In this document: positions 11,165-19,506 of the stretch, in pieces
Numbering within the stretch: the stretch's first letter is position 1
Layout of the letters: each line of letters opens with the position of its first letter
Origin: Pseudomonas paeninsulae
GTDB taxonomy: Bacteria; Pseudomonadota; Gammaproteobacteria; Pseudomonadales; Pseudomonadaceae
Length of the DNA: 64,000 nucleotides
Reading direction: 5' to 3'
NCBI RefSeq assembly: GCF_035621475.1
Contig: NZ_CP141799.1
Location: 4,142,501 to 4,206,500 of the forward strand
The notes under the pieces: generated by a model
The model's database searches: none
What the model saw: only the letters and a program-made list of their open reading frames with translations
Told to the model about the DNA's origin: nothing
Position numbers and translations under genes: made by a program

Positions 11165-11854
11165 TCAGTTGCCCTTGCGCAGCACATAGACCCGCCACAT
11201 GGCATAGCCCGGGAGAAAATCCTGGTGCCCAAGGATATCGAAACCGACCTGTTTGAACTCCGCCTCGATGGTCGACCTGGCGATGACGAAGCGGTTCTGG
11301 TTATTCGTTGCCCCGCCCTTTACTGCCCGTCGAGCCTCCAGGCGCCGACGTTTCCAGGACTTGTAGTTGCCGTCGACCCACAGCGAGACGATCAGGGTGT
11401 CGCGGGTCACCCGGCGCATCTCGCGCAGCATGGCCAGGCGATGTTCGGGGTCTGCGATGTGATGCAGCAGGCGCATGCAGAAAATACTGTCGACCGCGTT
11501 ATCACCTAGATCGATGGCGAAGGCCGAGGTCTGAAAGGGCTTTACCCTTGCCACGATATCTGCCGATTGCCCGGCCATGGCAATCGCCAGCATGTCCGCT
11601 GAGTTGTCAGCCGCGAGAATCACCCGGTTCGGCCGCTCGGCCAATAGCGGCCAAAATCGACCGGCGCCGCACGGTAAGTCGAGCAGCAGATTCGGCTCGC
11701 CCGCCAACTTCAGGGCATGTCGGGCCAGTTGCTCGTCGCGCCAATGGGACAATCGGCGGGACAGGCCATCCTGATGCTTTGCCAAGTACTGGCGGGCATG
11801 CTCGCGGTCGTACTTGCGCGAGAAGTCCAACTCGACGGGTTTAGCGCTAGACAT
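11165..11854 (-). CDS. Class I SAM-dependent methyltransferase (ColRS operon)
   Basis: The 229-residue product has motif I LLLDLPCGAGRFWP (SAM-binding GxGxG variant), an acidic strand end AADNSADML, and motif IV region DSIFCMRLLHHI. This matches UbiE/Methyltransf_11-type enzymes. Substrate is unknown. It is the first gene of an operon with the InaA-type kinase and dgkA, so an envelope lipid or LPS target is plausible. The ATG at 11854 is chosen over a TTG at 11890; GAGGAG and CAGG lie upstream. A ColR-like box and promoter lie 62-89 bp upstream. Confidence 0.8.
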   Translation of the reverse strand: MSSAKPVELDFSRKYDREHARQYLAKHQDGLSRRLSHWRDEQLARHALKLAGEPNLLLDLPCGAGRFWPLLAERPNRVILAADNSADMLAIAMAGQSADIVARVKPFQTSAFAIDLGDNAVDSIFCMRLLHHIADPEHRLAMLREMRRVTRDTLIVSLWVDGNYKSWKRRRLEARRAVKGGATNNQNRFVIARSTIEAEFKQVGFDILGHQDFLPGYAMWRVYVLRKGN

Positions 11855-11915
11855 AACAACCTGCTCCTCTGAGGAATCCACGGTTGCCAAATTAACTACT
11901 AGCGCATCATGTAGC

Positions 11916-11943
11916 CGTCAAAAGGGTGTGAAAAAAACGTGAA
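11916..11943 (-). promoter_or_regulatory. ColR-like box plus -35 for the methyltransferase-inaA-dgkA operon
   Basis: On the minus strand TTCACGTTTTTTTCAC (11928-11943) contains two TTCAC half-sites 11 bp apart, as OmpR-family dimers favour. It fits the ColR consensus as I recall it from P. putida (YYNASNNYTTTTTCAC). Six bases further downstream is TTGACG (11916-11921), with TAGTTA 17 nt beyond (11893-11898) as a weak -10. An activator site just upstream of -35 is the classic class II-like layout. Confidence 0.65.
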
Positions 11944-11973
11944 TCGGCGGCAGCACGCCGCGCGGCAGTGCCA

Positions 11974-13242
11974 TCAGCGGCGCAAGCTAACCTCGAACAC
12001 ACTGCCCTGTGGAGGCAGGTCACGCACCTGCGCCGTCCAGCCCTGGTGCGTGCAGATCCGCCTGACCAAGGACAAGCCCAGACCCAGGCCTTCGCCACGC
12101 GCCTGAGCGCCGCGCACAAAAGGTTGGAACATCTGTTCTTGCTGATCCAGGGGGATGCCAACGCCGCTGTCCTCCACGCGAAAGCTGCCGTTCTCGAGGA
12201 TCAAGCGCACCGTGCCCTGCTCGGTGTAATGCAAGGCATTGCGCAGCAGATTGGAGATCACCGTGCGCAGGAACGTCAGGTTGTACTGCGCCTCATCCTG
12301 ACCCTGGGTGATCAACTGGAACTGCAGGCCCTTCTCGTGCATCAGTGGCGCCCAGCGCTTGCTCTGCTCATCGGCAACGTCGGCCAGGGTCGCGCTGCCA
12401 CCCTGGCTCGACTCCTGAGGCCTGGCCCGTGCGAGGATCAGAAAGGTCTGCACCAAGTCACGCATTTCCTCGCTCGCGCGACCGATGCGCTGTACCTGTT
12501 CAAGCTGGCGCGCATCCTGATTGGGTGCCTCTGCAAGCAATTCACAGGAGCTGGCGATGATCATCAATGGCGTACGCAGCTCATGGCTGACATCACTGGT
12601 GAACAGTCGCTCACGCTCCAGAGAATGACGCAACTGGCCGAGCGTACTGTCGAAGGCCGCCGCCAGGTGACCGACTTCATCGTCCGGGTATTCCGGCGCC
12701 AGGGCCGGGGCCAACTCGAGCAGCTGATCACGATGACGCACCTGGTTGGCCAGGCGGATCACCGGCGCCATCACCCGTCGTGCCAACAGCCAGCCAAGGC
12801 TCCAGGCGACCAGCAGGCTGAGCAGAAAGCCGGCCAGTACCACATTGAACAGCACCTGTTCGCGTGCCTCGAACTCGTGTTGCTCCTGCACCAACATGAA
12901 AGTCCGATCGTTTTTGCTGCGTTTGAACAGATAAAACGCCTGGTCGCCCTCGATCACCTCGGAAAACCCGTCGCCCGCCTCGGCGAACTGCGGCGGCACC
13001 TGGTAATCCGGTAGATGCGAGGCGAAAAAACGTGTGCTGGAATCCAGCCGTGGCCTCTCGCCACGCCGTATATCCTCATCGAGGACGATGCTCAGCTCAC
13101 GATCAAGTTCCTGGGACACCAGGTGCTCTTCGACGAAGTGCACAATCGCCACGATGCTCAACGAAAATACGCCACTGACCACCAGCGTCATCAGCACGAA
13201 AGCGATCACGATGCGCCTCAGCAACGGCTGTTTAGACACCAT
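11974..13242 (-). CDS. colS: Sensor histidine kinase ColS
   Basis: The 422-residue kinase has TM1 about 10-35 and a periplasmic loop of about 95 residues rich in Glu and Asp. TM2 is about 131-155, followed by HAMP. The HisKA box is SDVSHELRTPL (H220), with N box NLLRNALHY and G boxes EDSGVGIP and GEGLGLGLSL. The periplasmic loop ends with E125-A-R-E128, matching the ExxE motif through which P. putida ColS is reported to sense excess iron or zinc. The gene overlaps colR by 11 nt. Assignment rests on the kinase type, the ExxE motif and the downstream gene set. Confidence 0.85.
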   Translation of the reverse strand: MVSKQPLLRRIVIAFVLMTLVVSGVFSLSIVAIVHFVEEHLVSQELDRELSIVLDEDIRRGERPRLDSSTRFFASHLPDYQVPPQFAEAGDGFSEVIEGDQAFYLFKRSKNDRTFMLVQEQHEFEAREQVLFNVVLAGFLLSLLVAWSLGWLLARRVMAPVIRLANQVRHRDQLLELAPALAPEYPDDEVGHLAAAFDSTLGQLRHSLERERLFTSDVSHELRTPLMIIASSCELLAEAPNQDARQLEQVQRIGRASEEMRDLVQTFLILARARPQESSQGGSATLADVADEQSKRWAPLMHEKGLQFQLITQGQDEAQYNLTFLRTVISNLLRNALHYTEQGTVRLILENGSFRVEDSGVGIPLDQQEQMFQPFVRGAQARGEGLGLGLSLVRRICTHQGWTAQVRDLPPQGSVFEVSLRR

Positions 13243-13915
13243 TGGCGGACTCCGCCAGGCGATAACCGATACCGTGAATAGTGTGCAGCAAGGGTGTGGC
13301 GAAGGGTTTATCGAGCACTTGGCGCAGCTGATGGATATGGCTGCGCAGGCTGTCGCTGTCCGGGCAATTGTCGCCCCACAGGGCCTCTTCGAGGGCCTCG
13401 CGACGCACCACCGCCGGGCTGCGCTGCATCAACACGGCCAGCAGTTTCAGGCCTAGCGGGTTGAGTTTCAACGGCTGACCGGCGCGACTGACATGCAGGG
13501 TATCGAGGTCATAGACCAGCTCGCCGACTTGCAGCTGACGCTTACGATTACCCTGACTGCGGCGCAGGATCGCTTCGATGCGCGCCACCAATTCGGACAG
13601 GGCGAACGGCTTGAGCAGGTAATCGTCGGCCCCCGCACTCAAGCCATGCAGGCGGTCGTCGAGGGCATCGCGCGCGGTCAGCATGATGATCGGCGTATCA
13701 CGCCGGGCATCCTCACGCAGGCGTTTGCACAACTGATAACCATCGATGCCCGGCAGCATGATATCCAACACGATCAAGTCGTAGTGCTCGGTGGCCGCAA
13801 GATGCAACCCACTCAGGCCATCCTGCGCGCAGTCGACGCTGTAACCCTTCAGGGTCAGGTAATCGAGGATATTGGCCAGAATATCCCGGTTGTCTTCCAC
13901 CACAAGAATGCGCAT
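13232..13915 (-). CDS. colR: OmpR-family response regulator ColR
   Basis: The 227-residue regulator has a receiver domain with acidic residues at E7-D8, phospho-acceptor D51 (LIVLDIMLPGIDGYQL), Thr in MLTARD and Lys in LLKPF. The winged-helix domain (about 130-225) ends SHIHQLRQVLDKPF then IHGIGYRLA. It is the DNA-binding partner of ColS and in P. putida controls envelope and metal-stress genes. Translation is coupled to colS (overlap). The intergenic region upstream is shared with the divergent LtaS-like gene and contains a ColR-like box. Confidence 0.88.
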   Translation of the reverse strand: MRILVVEDNRDILANILDYLTLKGYSVDCAQDGLSGLHLAATEHYDLIVLDIMLPGIDGYQLCKRLREDARRDTPIIMLTARDALDDRLHGLSAGADDYLLKPFALSELVARIEAILRRSQGNRKRQLQVGELVYDLDTLHVSRAGQPLKLNPLGLKLLAVLMQRSPAVVRREALEEALWGDNCPDSDSLRSHIHQLRQVLDKPFATPLLHTIHGIGYRLAESANGV

Positions 13916-13947
13916 GTCCGTTCAATCCTCAAGCGTGTCGCCACGAT

Positions 13948-13963
13948 TTGATGTTTTTTTCAC
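13948..13963 (+). promoter_or_regulatory. ColR-like box upstream of the LtaS-like/PAP2 operon
   Basis: TTGATGTTTTTTTCAC is identical at 14 of 16 positions to the element upstream of the methyltransferase operon and has the same orientation relative to its gene. It lies 71 bp before the chosen ATG of the LtaS-like gene and 32 bp from the colR ATG. It deviates from the recalled ColR consensus at one position. It may drive the plus-strand operon, colR, or both. Confidence 0.6.
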
Positions 13964-14033
13964 GCGGTTTCTACATTGATCTCACATGCTGATGTGCAGA
14001 GTGCACGGCATCTTTCCGCTGCCGGATCATACG

Positions 14034-16028
14034 ATGCCAGCCTTGAAGTTTGCTCAACTGCGTTACCTGACGCTGATTCTACTGGCTTGGCTGACAGTTT
14101 TTACCCTGACCCGCAGTGCCTTGCTACTCAGTCACCTCGGCGAAGCGGATCTCGGCTTGAGCGAACTCGCCCGTTTATACGCCACAGGTCTGGGCTATGA
14201 CCTGGGCTTTGGTTTTTACGCGGCACTGCCGCTGGCCCTTTACCTGCTGCTCTGCCCACGGCGCACCTGGCAGCAGCGCTGGCACCGCGGCCTGCTACAT
14301 GGCGTAGTGGCTGTCAGCCTGTTCGCCATGCTGTTTACCGCCGTGGCGGAGTGGCTGTTCTGGGACGAGTTCGGCGTGCGCTTCAACTTTATCGCCGTGG
14401 ATTACCTGGTTTACTCCGACGAGGTACTCAACAACATCCTCGAGTCTTATCCGATCTACCCGCTGCTGGCGGCTCTTGCCGTCATTGCGGCGGTTGCCGC
14501 CATGCTCTTGCGCAGCGCCACAGACGTCGCCCTCAACGCACCGCTACTGAGCTGGCGTGATACGCCATGGGCAGTAGTAGGGTTTGTCCTGGCGGCCTGC
14601 GTCAGCAGCCTGCTGCTCGACCAGGACTTCCCCCGCGGCACAGACGGCAATCCGTACCAACGCGAACTGGCGAGCAATGGCCCCTACCAATTCTTCGCGG
14701 CCTTTCGCAACAATGAGTTGGATTACCCACAGTTCTACGCCAGCCTTAACCAGGACGAAATCGCTAAGCAGTTGCGCGCCGAGCTAAGCGAGCCCAACGC
14801 ACGCTTTATCGGCAGCGAACCTATGGATATTCGCCGGCTGATCGATAATCCCGGCCTGGTACAGCGGCGCAACGTGGTACTGGTGACCATAGAGAGCCTC
14901 AGCGCCAAATACCTGGGCAGCTTCGGCGACACTCGCGGTCTGACCCCCAACCTCGACCGACTACGCCAGCAGAGCCTGTTCTTCCCCAACTTCTACGCCA
15001 CCGGCACCCGCACCGACCGCGGACTCGAGGCCATCAGCCTGTCGATGCCGCCGACGCCAGGGCGCTCTATCGTCAAACGCATCGGCCGTGAAAGCGGTTT
15101 CGCCAGTCTTGGCCAACAATTCCAGGCCCTCGGCTACGACAGCGCCTTCGTCTATGGCGGGCGCGGTTATTTCGACAACATGAACGCGTTTTTCAGCGGC
15201 AATGGTTACCGCGTGGTCGATCAAAGCAGCGTTAATGAGCACGATATCCACTTCAAAAATGCCTGGGGCATGTCTGACGAAGACCTCTACACGGAGACCT
15301 TGAAGCTGGCCGACGCCGACCATGCCGCCGGCAAGCCGTTCTACCTGCAACTGATGACCACCTCCAACCACCGACCGTACACCTACCCGAGCGGACGTAT
15401 CGATATCCCATCGGGCTATGGCCGCGAAGGCGCCGTCAAGTACACCGACCATGCCATCGGCCTGTTTCTCGAACAGGCGCGGCACAAACCCTGGTTTGCC
15501 AACACCCTGTTCGTCTTCATTGCCGATCACACCGCCGGTAGCGCCGGCACCGAAGACCTGCCGGTGGCTAACTACCATATCCCGCTGTTCATCTACGCCC
15601 CGGCCTTTGTCCAACCACGCGAACATCCAGGCCTGACCAGCCAGATCGACCTGGCCCCGACCTTGTTGGGCCTGCTCAATGTCGACTACACCTCGACCTT
15701 CTTTGGCCGCAATGTACTGCGCGCGGATGCAGCGCCAGGCCGCGCCCTGCTTGGCAATTACCAACACCTCGGCCTATTCGATGGGCACGACCTGGCGATT
15801 CTCAGCCCACGCAAGCGCATGCGTCGCCACGCTGACGCCCTGGGTCTCAGCCACGAAGCGAGTGCCACGGCCGACGACCCGCTGATCAAACGCAATATCA
15901 GCTACTACCAGAGCGCCAGTTACGACTTCAGCCATCACCTGCTTGGCTGGCAGCAGACTCGCGCAACCGGCACCGAGCGACTCGCCGTCGCTCCGGCCCA
16001 GACCAAGGATCGTGACCATGCGCTTTGA
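14034..16028 (+). CDS. LTA-synthase-family membrane sulfatase/phosphotransferase
   Basis: The 664-residue protein has about five N-terminal membrane helices (to about residue 200) and then a periplasmic alkaline-phosphatase-fold domain. Conserved residues are a metal-binding Glu in VLVTIESLSAKYLG, an active-site Thr in the GTRTDRGLEA loop, and Asp-His in FIADHTAGSAG. LtaS-type enzymes transfer glycerol phosphate from phosphatidylglycerol; related proteins transfer phosphoethanolamine or remove phosphates. The acceptor here is unknown. The ATG at 14034 is preferred; an in-frame ATG at 13986 lacks any ribosome site. It overlaps the PAP2 gene by 11 nt and carries a ColR-like box upstream. Confidence 0.8.
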   Translation: MPALKFAQLRYLTLILLAWLTVFTLTRSALLLSHLGEADLGLSELARLYATGLGYDLGFGFYAALPLALYLLLCPRRTWQQRWHRGLLHGVVAVSLFAMLFTAVAEWLFWDEFGVRFNFIAVDYLVYSDEVLNNILESYPIYPLLAALAVIAAVAAMLLRSATDVALNAPLLSWRDTPWAVVGFVLAACVSSLLLDQDFPRGTDGNPYQRELASNGPYQFFAAFRNNELDYPQFYASLNQDEIAKQLRAELSEPNARFIGSEPMDIRRLIDNPGLVQRRNVVLVTIESLSAKYLGSFGDTRGLTPNLDRLRQQSLFFPNFYATGTRTDRGLEAISLSMPPTPGRSIVKRIGRESGFASLGQQFQALGYDSAFVYGGRGYFDNMNAFFSGNGYRVVDQSSVNEHDIHFKNAWGMSDEDLYTETLKLADADHAAGKPFYLQLMTTSNHRPYTYPSGRIDIPSGYGREGAVKYTDHAIGLFLEQARHKPWFANTLFVFIADHTAGSAGTEDLPVANYHIPLFIYAPAFVQPREHPGLTSQIDLAPTLLGLLNVDYTSTFFGRNVLRADAAPGRALLGNYQHLGLFDGHDLAILSPRKRMRRHADALGLSHEASATADDPLIKRNISYYQSASYDFSHHLLGWQQTRATGTERLAVAPAQTKDRDHAL

Positions 16029-16770
16029 ACTCCTCCCGACCGCATCCAGGCCGTTCAACTTCCACCTGGGCTTCGGCCTGCCCCTCGCGCTGATGCTGTT
16101 GTTGTTGCTGGCAGATCCAACTGCGCTGGACTTCGTCATCGCCCACTGGGCCTACGATCCACAGGCGGGCTTTATTGGTCGGCATAGTTGGTTTCTCGAA
16201 GACATCCTGCATGACCGCGCCAAGCAGGTGGTGATCGCCATCGGCGTACTGGCCATTGTCGGTTTCGTGCTCAGCCTGCTAGTCGGGCGCTGGCGGGCAT
16301 GGCGCCGCCCGCTGGGTTACCTGGTGTTGGCGATGGGGTTGTCGACCAGCTATGTGACGCCGTTGAAAGCCCTGACCGGCGTACATTGCCCCTGGAGCCT
16401 CAGCGAATTTGGTGGCGAGGAAACTTACACACCACTGCTCAGCAGCCGCGCAGCAACCGAGCACCCTGGGCGCTGCTGGCCCGGTGGCCACGCTGGCGCG
16501 GGTTTCGCGCTGCTCGCGCTGTTCTTCGTCCTGCGCGACCGGCGCCCAGGTCTGGCCAGGGCAGCGCTCGCCGTGGCCCTGATCTTGGGCATTACCTTCT
16601 CGGTCGGGCGCATGCTGCAGGGCGCGCACTTCTTCTCGCACAACCTGTGGACCGCGCTGTTCGACTGGCTGATCAGCCTGGGTTGCTACCGCCTGGTGCT
16701 ATACCGGCCGCCCCTCACTTCAGCCCTCAGTCTCAGAGTTCGAGCCAATACAGGCACAGCGACAGACTGA
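16018..16770 (+). CDS. PAP2-family membrane phosphatase
   Basis: The 250-residue protein has about six membrane helices and the type 2 phosphatidic acid phosphatase motifs. There is a Lys in KALTGVHCPW (motif 1), PGGHAGAGF (motif 2 with catalytic His) and GRMLQGAHFFSHNLW (motif 3 with the second His). Substrates in this superfamily include phosphatidic acid, phosphatidylglycerol phosphate, undecaprenyl diphosphate and lipid A. The start lies in the last codons of the LtaS-like gene, so translation is coupled. The C-terminus overlaps the convergent AEC gene by 38 bp. A headgroup or lipid-carrier recycling role is inferred from context. Confidence 0.85.
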   Translation: MRFELLPTASRPFNFHLGFGLPLALMLLLLLADPTALDFVIAHWAYDPQAGFIGRHSWFLEDILHDRAKQVVIAIGVLAIVGFVLSLLVGRWRAWRRPLGYLVLAMGLSTSYVTPLKALTGVHCPWSLSEFGGEETYTPLLSSRAATEHPGRCWPGGHAGAGFALLALFFVLRDRRPGLARAALAVALILGITFSVGRMLQGAHFFSHNLWTALFDWLISLGCYRLVLYRPPLTSALSLRVRANTGTATD

Positions 16771-17662
16771 GCAGCGAACCAAGGGTCGAGAGCAAGATAG
16801 TGCTGGAGACCACTGCCGCCTCGCGGCGATAGAACTCGGCCAGCATATAAGGCCCAGTACCCGTCGGCAGCGCGCTCAGCAGCAAGGCCGCAGCGGCCCA
16901 CAGGGGCGGCAATTGCAGTACATGGAAAGCCAGTACCCAGGTAATCAATGGGTGAGCGATCAGCTTGATCAGCACCAGGGCGACGCTACCCTCGCTGCGC
17001 CCAACCTGCTTGTGGGCCAAAAACAGGCCGAGGGAAATCAGCGCACAGGGCGCGGTGGCACTGGCCAGCAAGTCGATAAAACGATGCAGCGGCGCTGGCA
17101 GCGCTTGGCCGCCCAGCGCCCACAGACCGCCAAGCAACGGCGCAACGACCAGCGGATTCTTGATCAATGCCAACAGCACCTTGGCCGTCGCACGCCGCAG
17201 GCTCTTTTCATCCTGCAGGGCGACCTCGATACACACCACCGCCAGGGCAAACAGCACACAGATCACGATCAGGCTGGCGATCAGCGCTGGCTGCAGCCCC
17301 TCGTCACCGAAAACCAGCAGACACAACGGAATGCCCATATAGCCGGTATTGGCGTAAGACGCGCTAAGTCCCTGGATGCTGGCATCGGCCAAATTAGCGA
17401 CCCGCCGCAGGCGCCAGCACAGCGTCAGCAGGAACACCAGCAAGGTGCCCAGGCTATAGGCGAGGATGAACTGCGGCTGCCAGATCTGCGTCCAGACCGC
17501 CGTGGCTGTGGCCTCGAACAGCAACGCTGGCAGGCATAGCCAGACCACCAGGCGATTGATTTCCGAGGCGGCGCTCGGCCCAAGAACGCCCGTGCGGCGG
17601 CACAAGTAGCCGGCCAGGATCAGAGCAAAGATAGGCAGAATAACGTTGAACACCGAAGCCAT
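16733..17662 (-). CDS. AEC-family (auxin efflux carrier-type) permease
   Basis: The 309-residue protein has about ten predicted membrane helices in two halves. It starts with an N-terminal ILPIFALILAGYLCRRTGVL and has the family-typical SASYANTGYMGIPLCL. The C-terminal ALPTGTGPYMLAEFY is also characteristic. AEC transporters export organic acids or malonate/malate in bacteria; the substrate cannot be assigned here. The ATG at 17662 follows AGGTGG by 8 nt; a GTG four codons upstream is less likely. Its 3' end overlaps the PAP2 gene on the other strand. Confidence 0.85.
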   Translation of the reverse strand: MASVFNVILPIFALILAGYLCRRTGVLGPSAASEINRLVVWLCLPALLFEATATAVWTQIWQPQFILAYSLGTLLVFLLTLCWRLRRVANLADASIQGLSASYANTGYMGIPLCLLVFGDEGLQPALIASLIVICVLFALAVVCIEVALQDEKSLRRATAKVLLALIKNPLVVAPLLGGLWALGGQALPAPLHRFIDLLASATAPCALISLGLFLAHKQVGRSEGSVALVLIKLIAHPLITWVLAFHVLQLPPLWAAAALLLSALPTGTGPYMLAEFYRREAAVVSSTILLSTLGSLLSLSLCLYWLEL

Positions 17663-17768
17663 GAAGCGGACCACCTACGAGCAAAGTGATCGCGCAGACT
17701 AAGGGCAGCAGGTCTACGCGTCTAATCGCAATGTGCTCGCATCAGGGCAGCTCAGCCTATCCGCGTGC

Positions 17769-18719
17769 TCAGCCAGCCTGCTCCGGCCAGAATGCGCGAA
17801 TGCCGGCGACACCCTGAGCACCCGCTTGCCATGCGTGCGCTAAATCCTGCGGGCCGACACCGCCAAGCAGGTAGGTCGGCTGATTGAAACCGCGCAGCAG
17901 TTCGCCGACCAGGTCCCAACCCAGCGCCGGTGCATCAGGGTGGGTCGAGGTGGCTTGCAGCGGCGACAGGGTGACAAAATCCACGCCCATCTGTGTTGCC
18001 AGCGCCAGCTCTTGCGCCGAATGACAGGACGCCGCCAACCAACGCCCCTGAGCCAATGGTCGGCCCTTGCCGGCATATCGGCGCAGCTGCTCGGCGGTCA
18101 GGTGCCAGCCCGCCGCGGGAAAATCCCCCAGCCACTCCAACGGTCCCTTGAGCATCAGCTGCGCCTTGCCCGCGCAGAGCCCCTGGATATCCAGGGCCAA
18201 GTCACGGTACTGGGCATCGAACATACCCGGCGCACGCAGTTGGACCAGCCGAATGCCGGCGGCCAGCGCCGCGCGCACCCCTAGTAACAACGCCTGCGGA
18301 GTCAGCCCCTCTGGCGTGATCAGGTAGCGGTCGGGCAAACGGGCAGCGGCAATGATCGGCTGGTTCGCCGCCGGAAACTGATACTCGGCCAACTGCCGCG
18401 AACCGACCCAGGCCAGCGGCTGACCTTCGGCACCGTGGGGTTCGCCGGCGAAAGCCGACACCTCCCAGACATCCAGCAACACCTGCTTGTCCGGGTAATC
18501 GTGATGCACCTGAATCAATGGCCGCGCCTCAGTCGGGCGAACCCCCAACTCCTCCTCCAGCTCGCGAGCCAGAGCGGCCTCCACCGCTTCGCCGGGCTCG
18601 ACCTTGCCGCCAGGAAACTCCCACAGCCCGCCTTGGTGCCTGTCGTCCGGGCGCTTGGCAATCAGGATACGGCCATCCGTCGCACGGATCACCGCGGCGG
18701 CTACATGAATGCGTTTCAC
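17769..18719 (-). CDS. Nudix hydrolase fused to a thiamine-phosphate-synthase-like domain
   Basis: The product has 316 residues. Residues 1-130 form a MutT-like domain with the complete Nudix box ([18 protein letters not shown] followed by EEELGV), which hydrolyses nucleoside diphosphate derivatives such as 8-oxo-dGTP. Residues about 140-316 form a ThiE/TenI-like barrel with [24 protein letters not shown] and [11 protein letters not shown]. The fusion is known in Pseudomonas and its relatives; the role of the barrel is unclear. Translation starts at a GTG that overlaps the GST stop (GTGA), so it is coupled to the GST gene. Confidence 0.88.
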   Translation of the reverse strand: MKRIHVAAAVIRATDGRILIAKRPDDRHQGGLWEFPGGKVEPGEAVEAALARELEEELGVRPTEARPLIQVHHDYPDKQVLLDVWEVSAFAGEPHGAEGQPLAWVGSRQLAEYQFPAANQPIIAAARLPDRYLITPEGLTPQALLLGVRAALAAGIRLVQLRAPGMFDAQYRDLALDIQGLCAGKAQLMLKGPLEWLGDFPAAGWHLTAEQLRRYAGKGRPLAQGRWLAASCHSAQELALATQMGVDFVTLSPLQATSTHPDAPALGWDLVGELLRGFNQPTYLLGGVGPQDLAHAWQAGAQGVAGIRAFWPEQAG

Positions 18720-19348
18720 TCCAACTGTTCCGCCTGAGCCGCCTGATACCAGCGCTGGAATGCCGGCCACTGATAGACCGTGGCCACATACGCCGCCGCC
18801 ACCTCGGGCAACGCCACCCGATAACTGTGCAGCCGAGCCGCGACAGGCGCGAAGAAAGCATCCGCCAGGCTGGCGTGACCGAACAGGAAGGGGCCGCCCT
18901 CGCCGAAGTTGCCACGGCACTCGGCCCAGAGCGCACAGATACGGCGGATATCGGCTTCGGCATCAGCCGGCATCTCGGCCAAGGCCTGATCGCGCTTGAG
19001 ATCCATCGGCAGATGCGTGCGCAGCGCCGCAAAACCGCTGTGCATCTCGGCACAGACACTGCGCGCCACCGCGCGGGCATATTCGCCGCGCGGCCACAGG
19101 TGGGCCTCGGGGAAGCTTTCGGCGAGGTATTCGCCAATCGCCAAGGAGTCCCACACCGGCCCCTCTTCGGTCTGCAGCAGCGGCACCTTGCCGGTCGGCG
19201 AATGCACAAGGATGCGCGCACGGGTGTCCGGACGATCGAGTGGGATCAGCACTTCGCTATACGGCGCCTCGGCCAGTTCCATGGCCAAGGCGGCGCGTAG
19301 CGACCAGGACGAATAGGTTTTGTTGCCGATGATCAGAACCAGGGACAT
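18716..19348 (-). CDS. Glutathione S-transferase family protein
   Basis: The 210-residue protein has an N-terminal thioredoxin-like domain starting [18 protein letters not shown], where the Ser-Ser-Trp cluster is in the catalytic position. TGKVPLLQ carries the cis-Pro loop and [11 protein letters not shown] binds glutathione. The C-terminal part is all-helical with [14 protein letters not shown]. The exact substrate is unknown. The ATG at 19348 follows AGGAG by 7 nt. The Nudix/ThiE fusion gene begins in its stop codon. Confidence 0.88.
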   Translation of the reverse strand: MSLVLIIGNKTYSSWSLRAALAMELAEAPYSEVLIPLDRPDTRARILVHSPTGKVPLLQTEEGPVWDSLAIGEYLAESFPEAHLWPRGEYARAVARSVCAEMHSGFAALRTHLPMDLKRDQALAEMPADAEADIRRICALWAECRGNFGEGGPFLFGHASLADAFFAPVAARLHSYRVALPEVAAAYVATVYQWPAFQRWYQAAQAEQLE

Positions 19349-19420
19349 GGGGGCACTCCTTGCGTGATGCGGTTGCTGAAGGGTCAATGGACATTAGGAC
19401 GCAGCGCCGCTCAATAGCAA

Positions 19421-19456
19421 ATTCCCATTGTTCATGCCCCCATGAACAATGGGAAT
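19421..19456 (-). terminator. Perfect 16-bp hairpin downstream of argJ (probable terminator)
   Basis: The arms ATTCCCATTGTTCATG and CATGAACAATGGGAAT are perfect inverse complements separated by CCCC. On the minus strand, the sense of argJ, the stem is followed by only TTTGCTATT, a poor T-run. Position about 50 nt past the argJ stop suggests termination, but the length and low GC are unusual for a terminator. A second weak inverted repeat GCCTACC/GGTAGGC lies at 19473-19501. Confidence 0.5.
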
Positions 19457-19506
19457 ACTCGACGCCGCTCGCGCCTACCCTGCGCCCAAACGGCGGTAGG
19501 CTGCGC

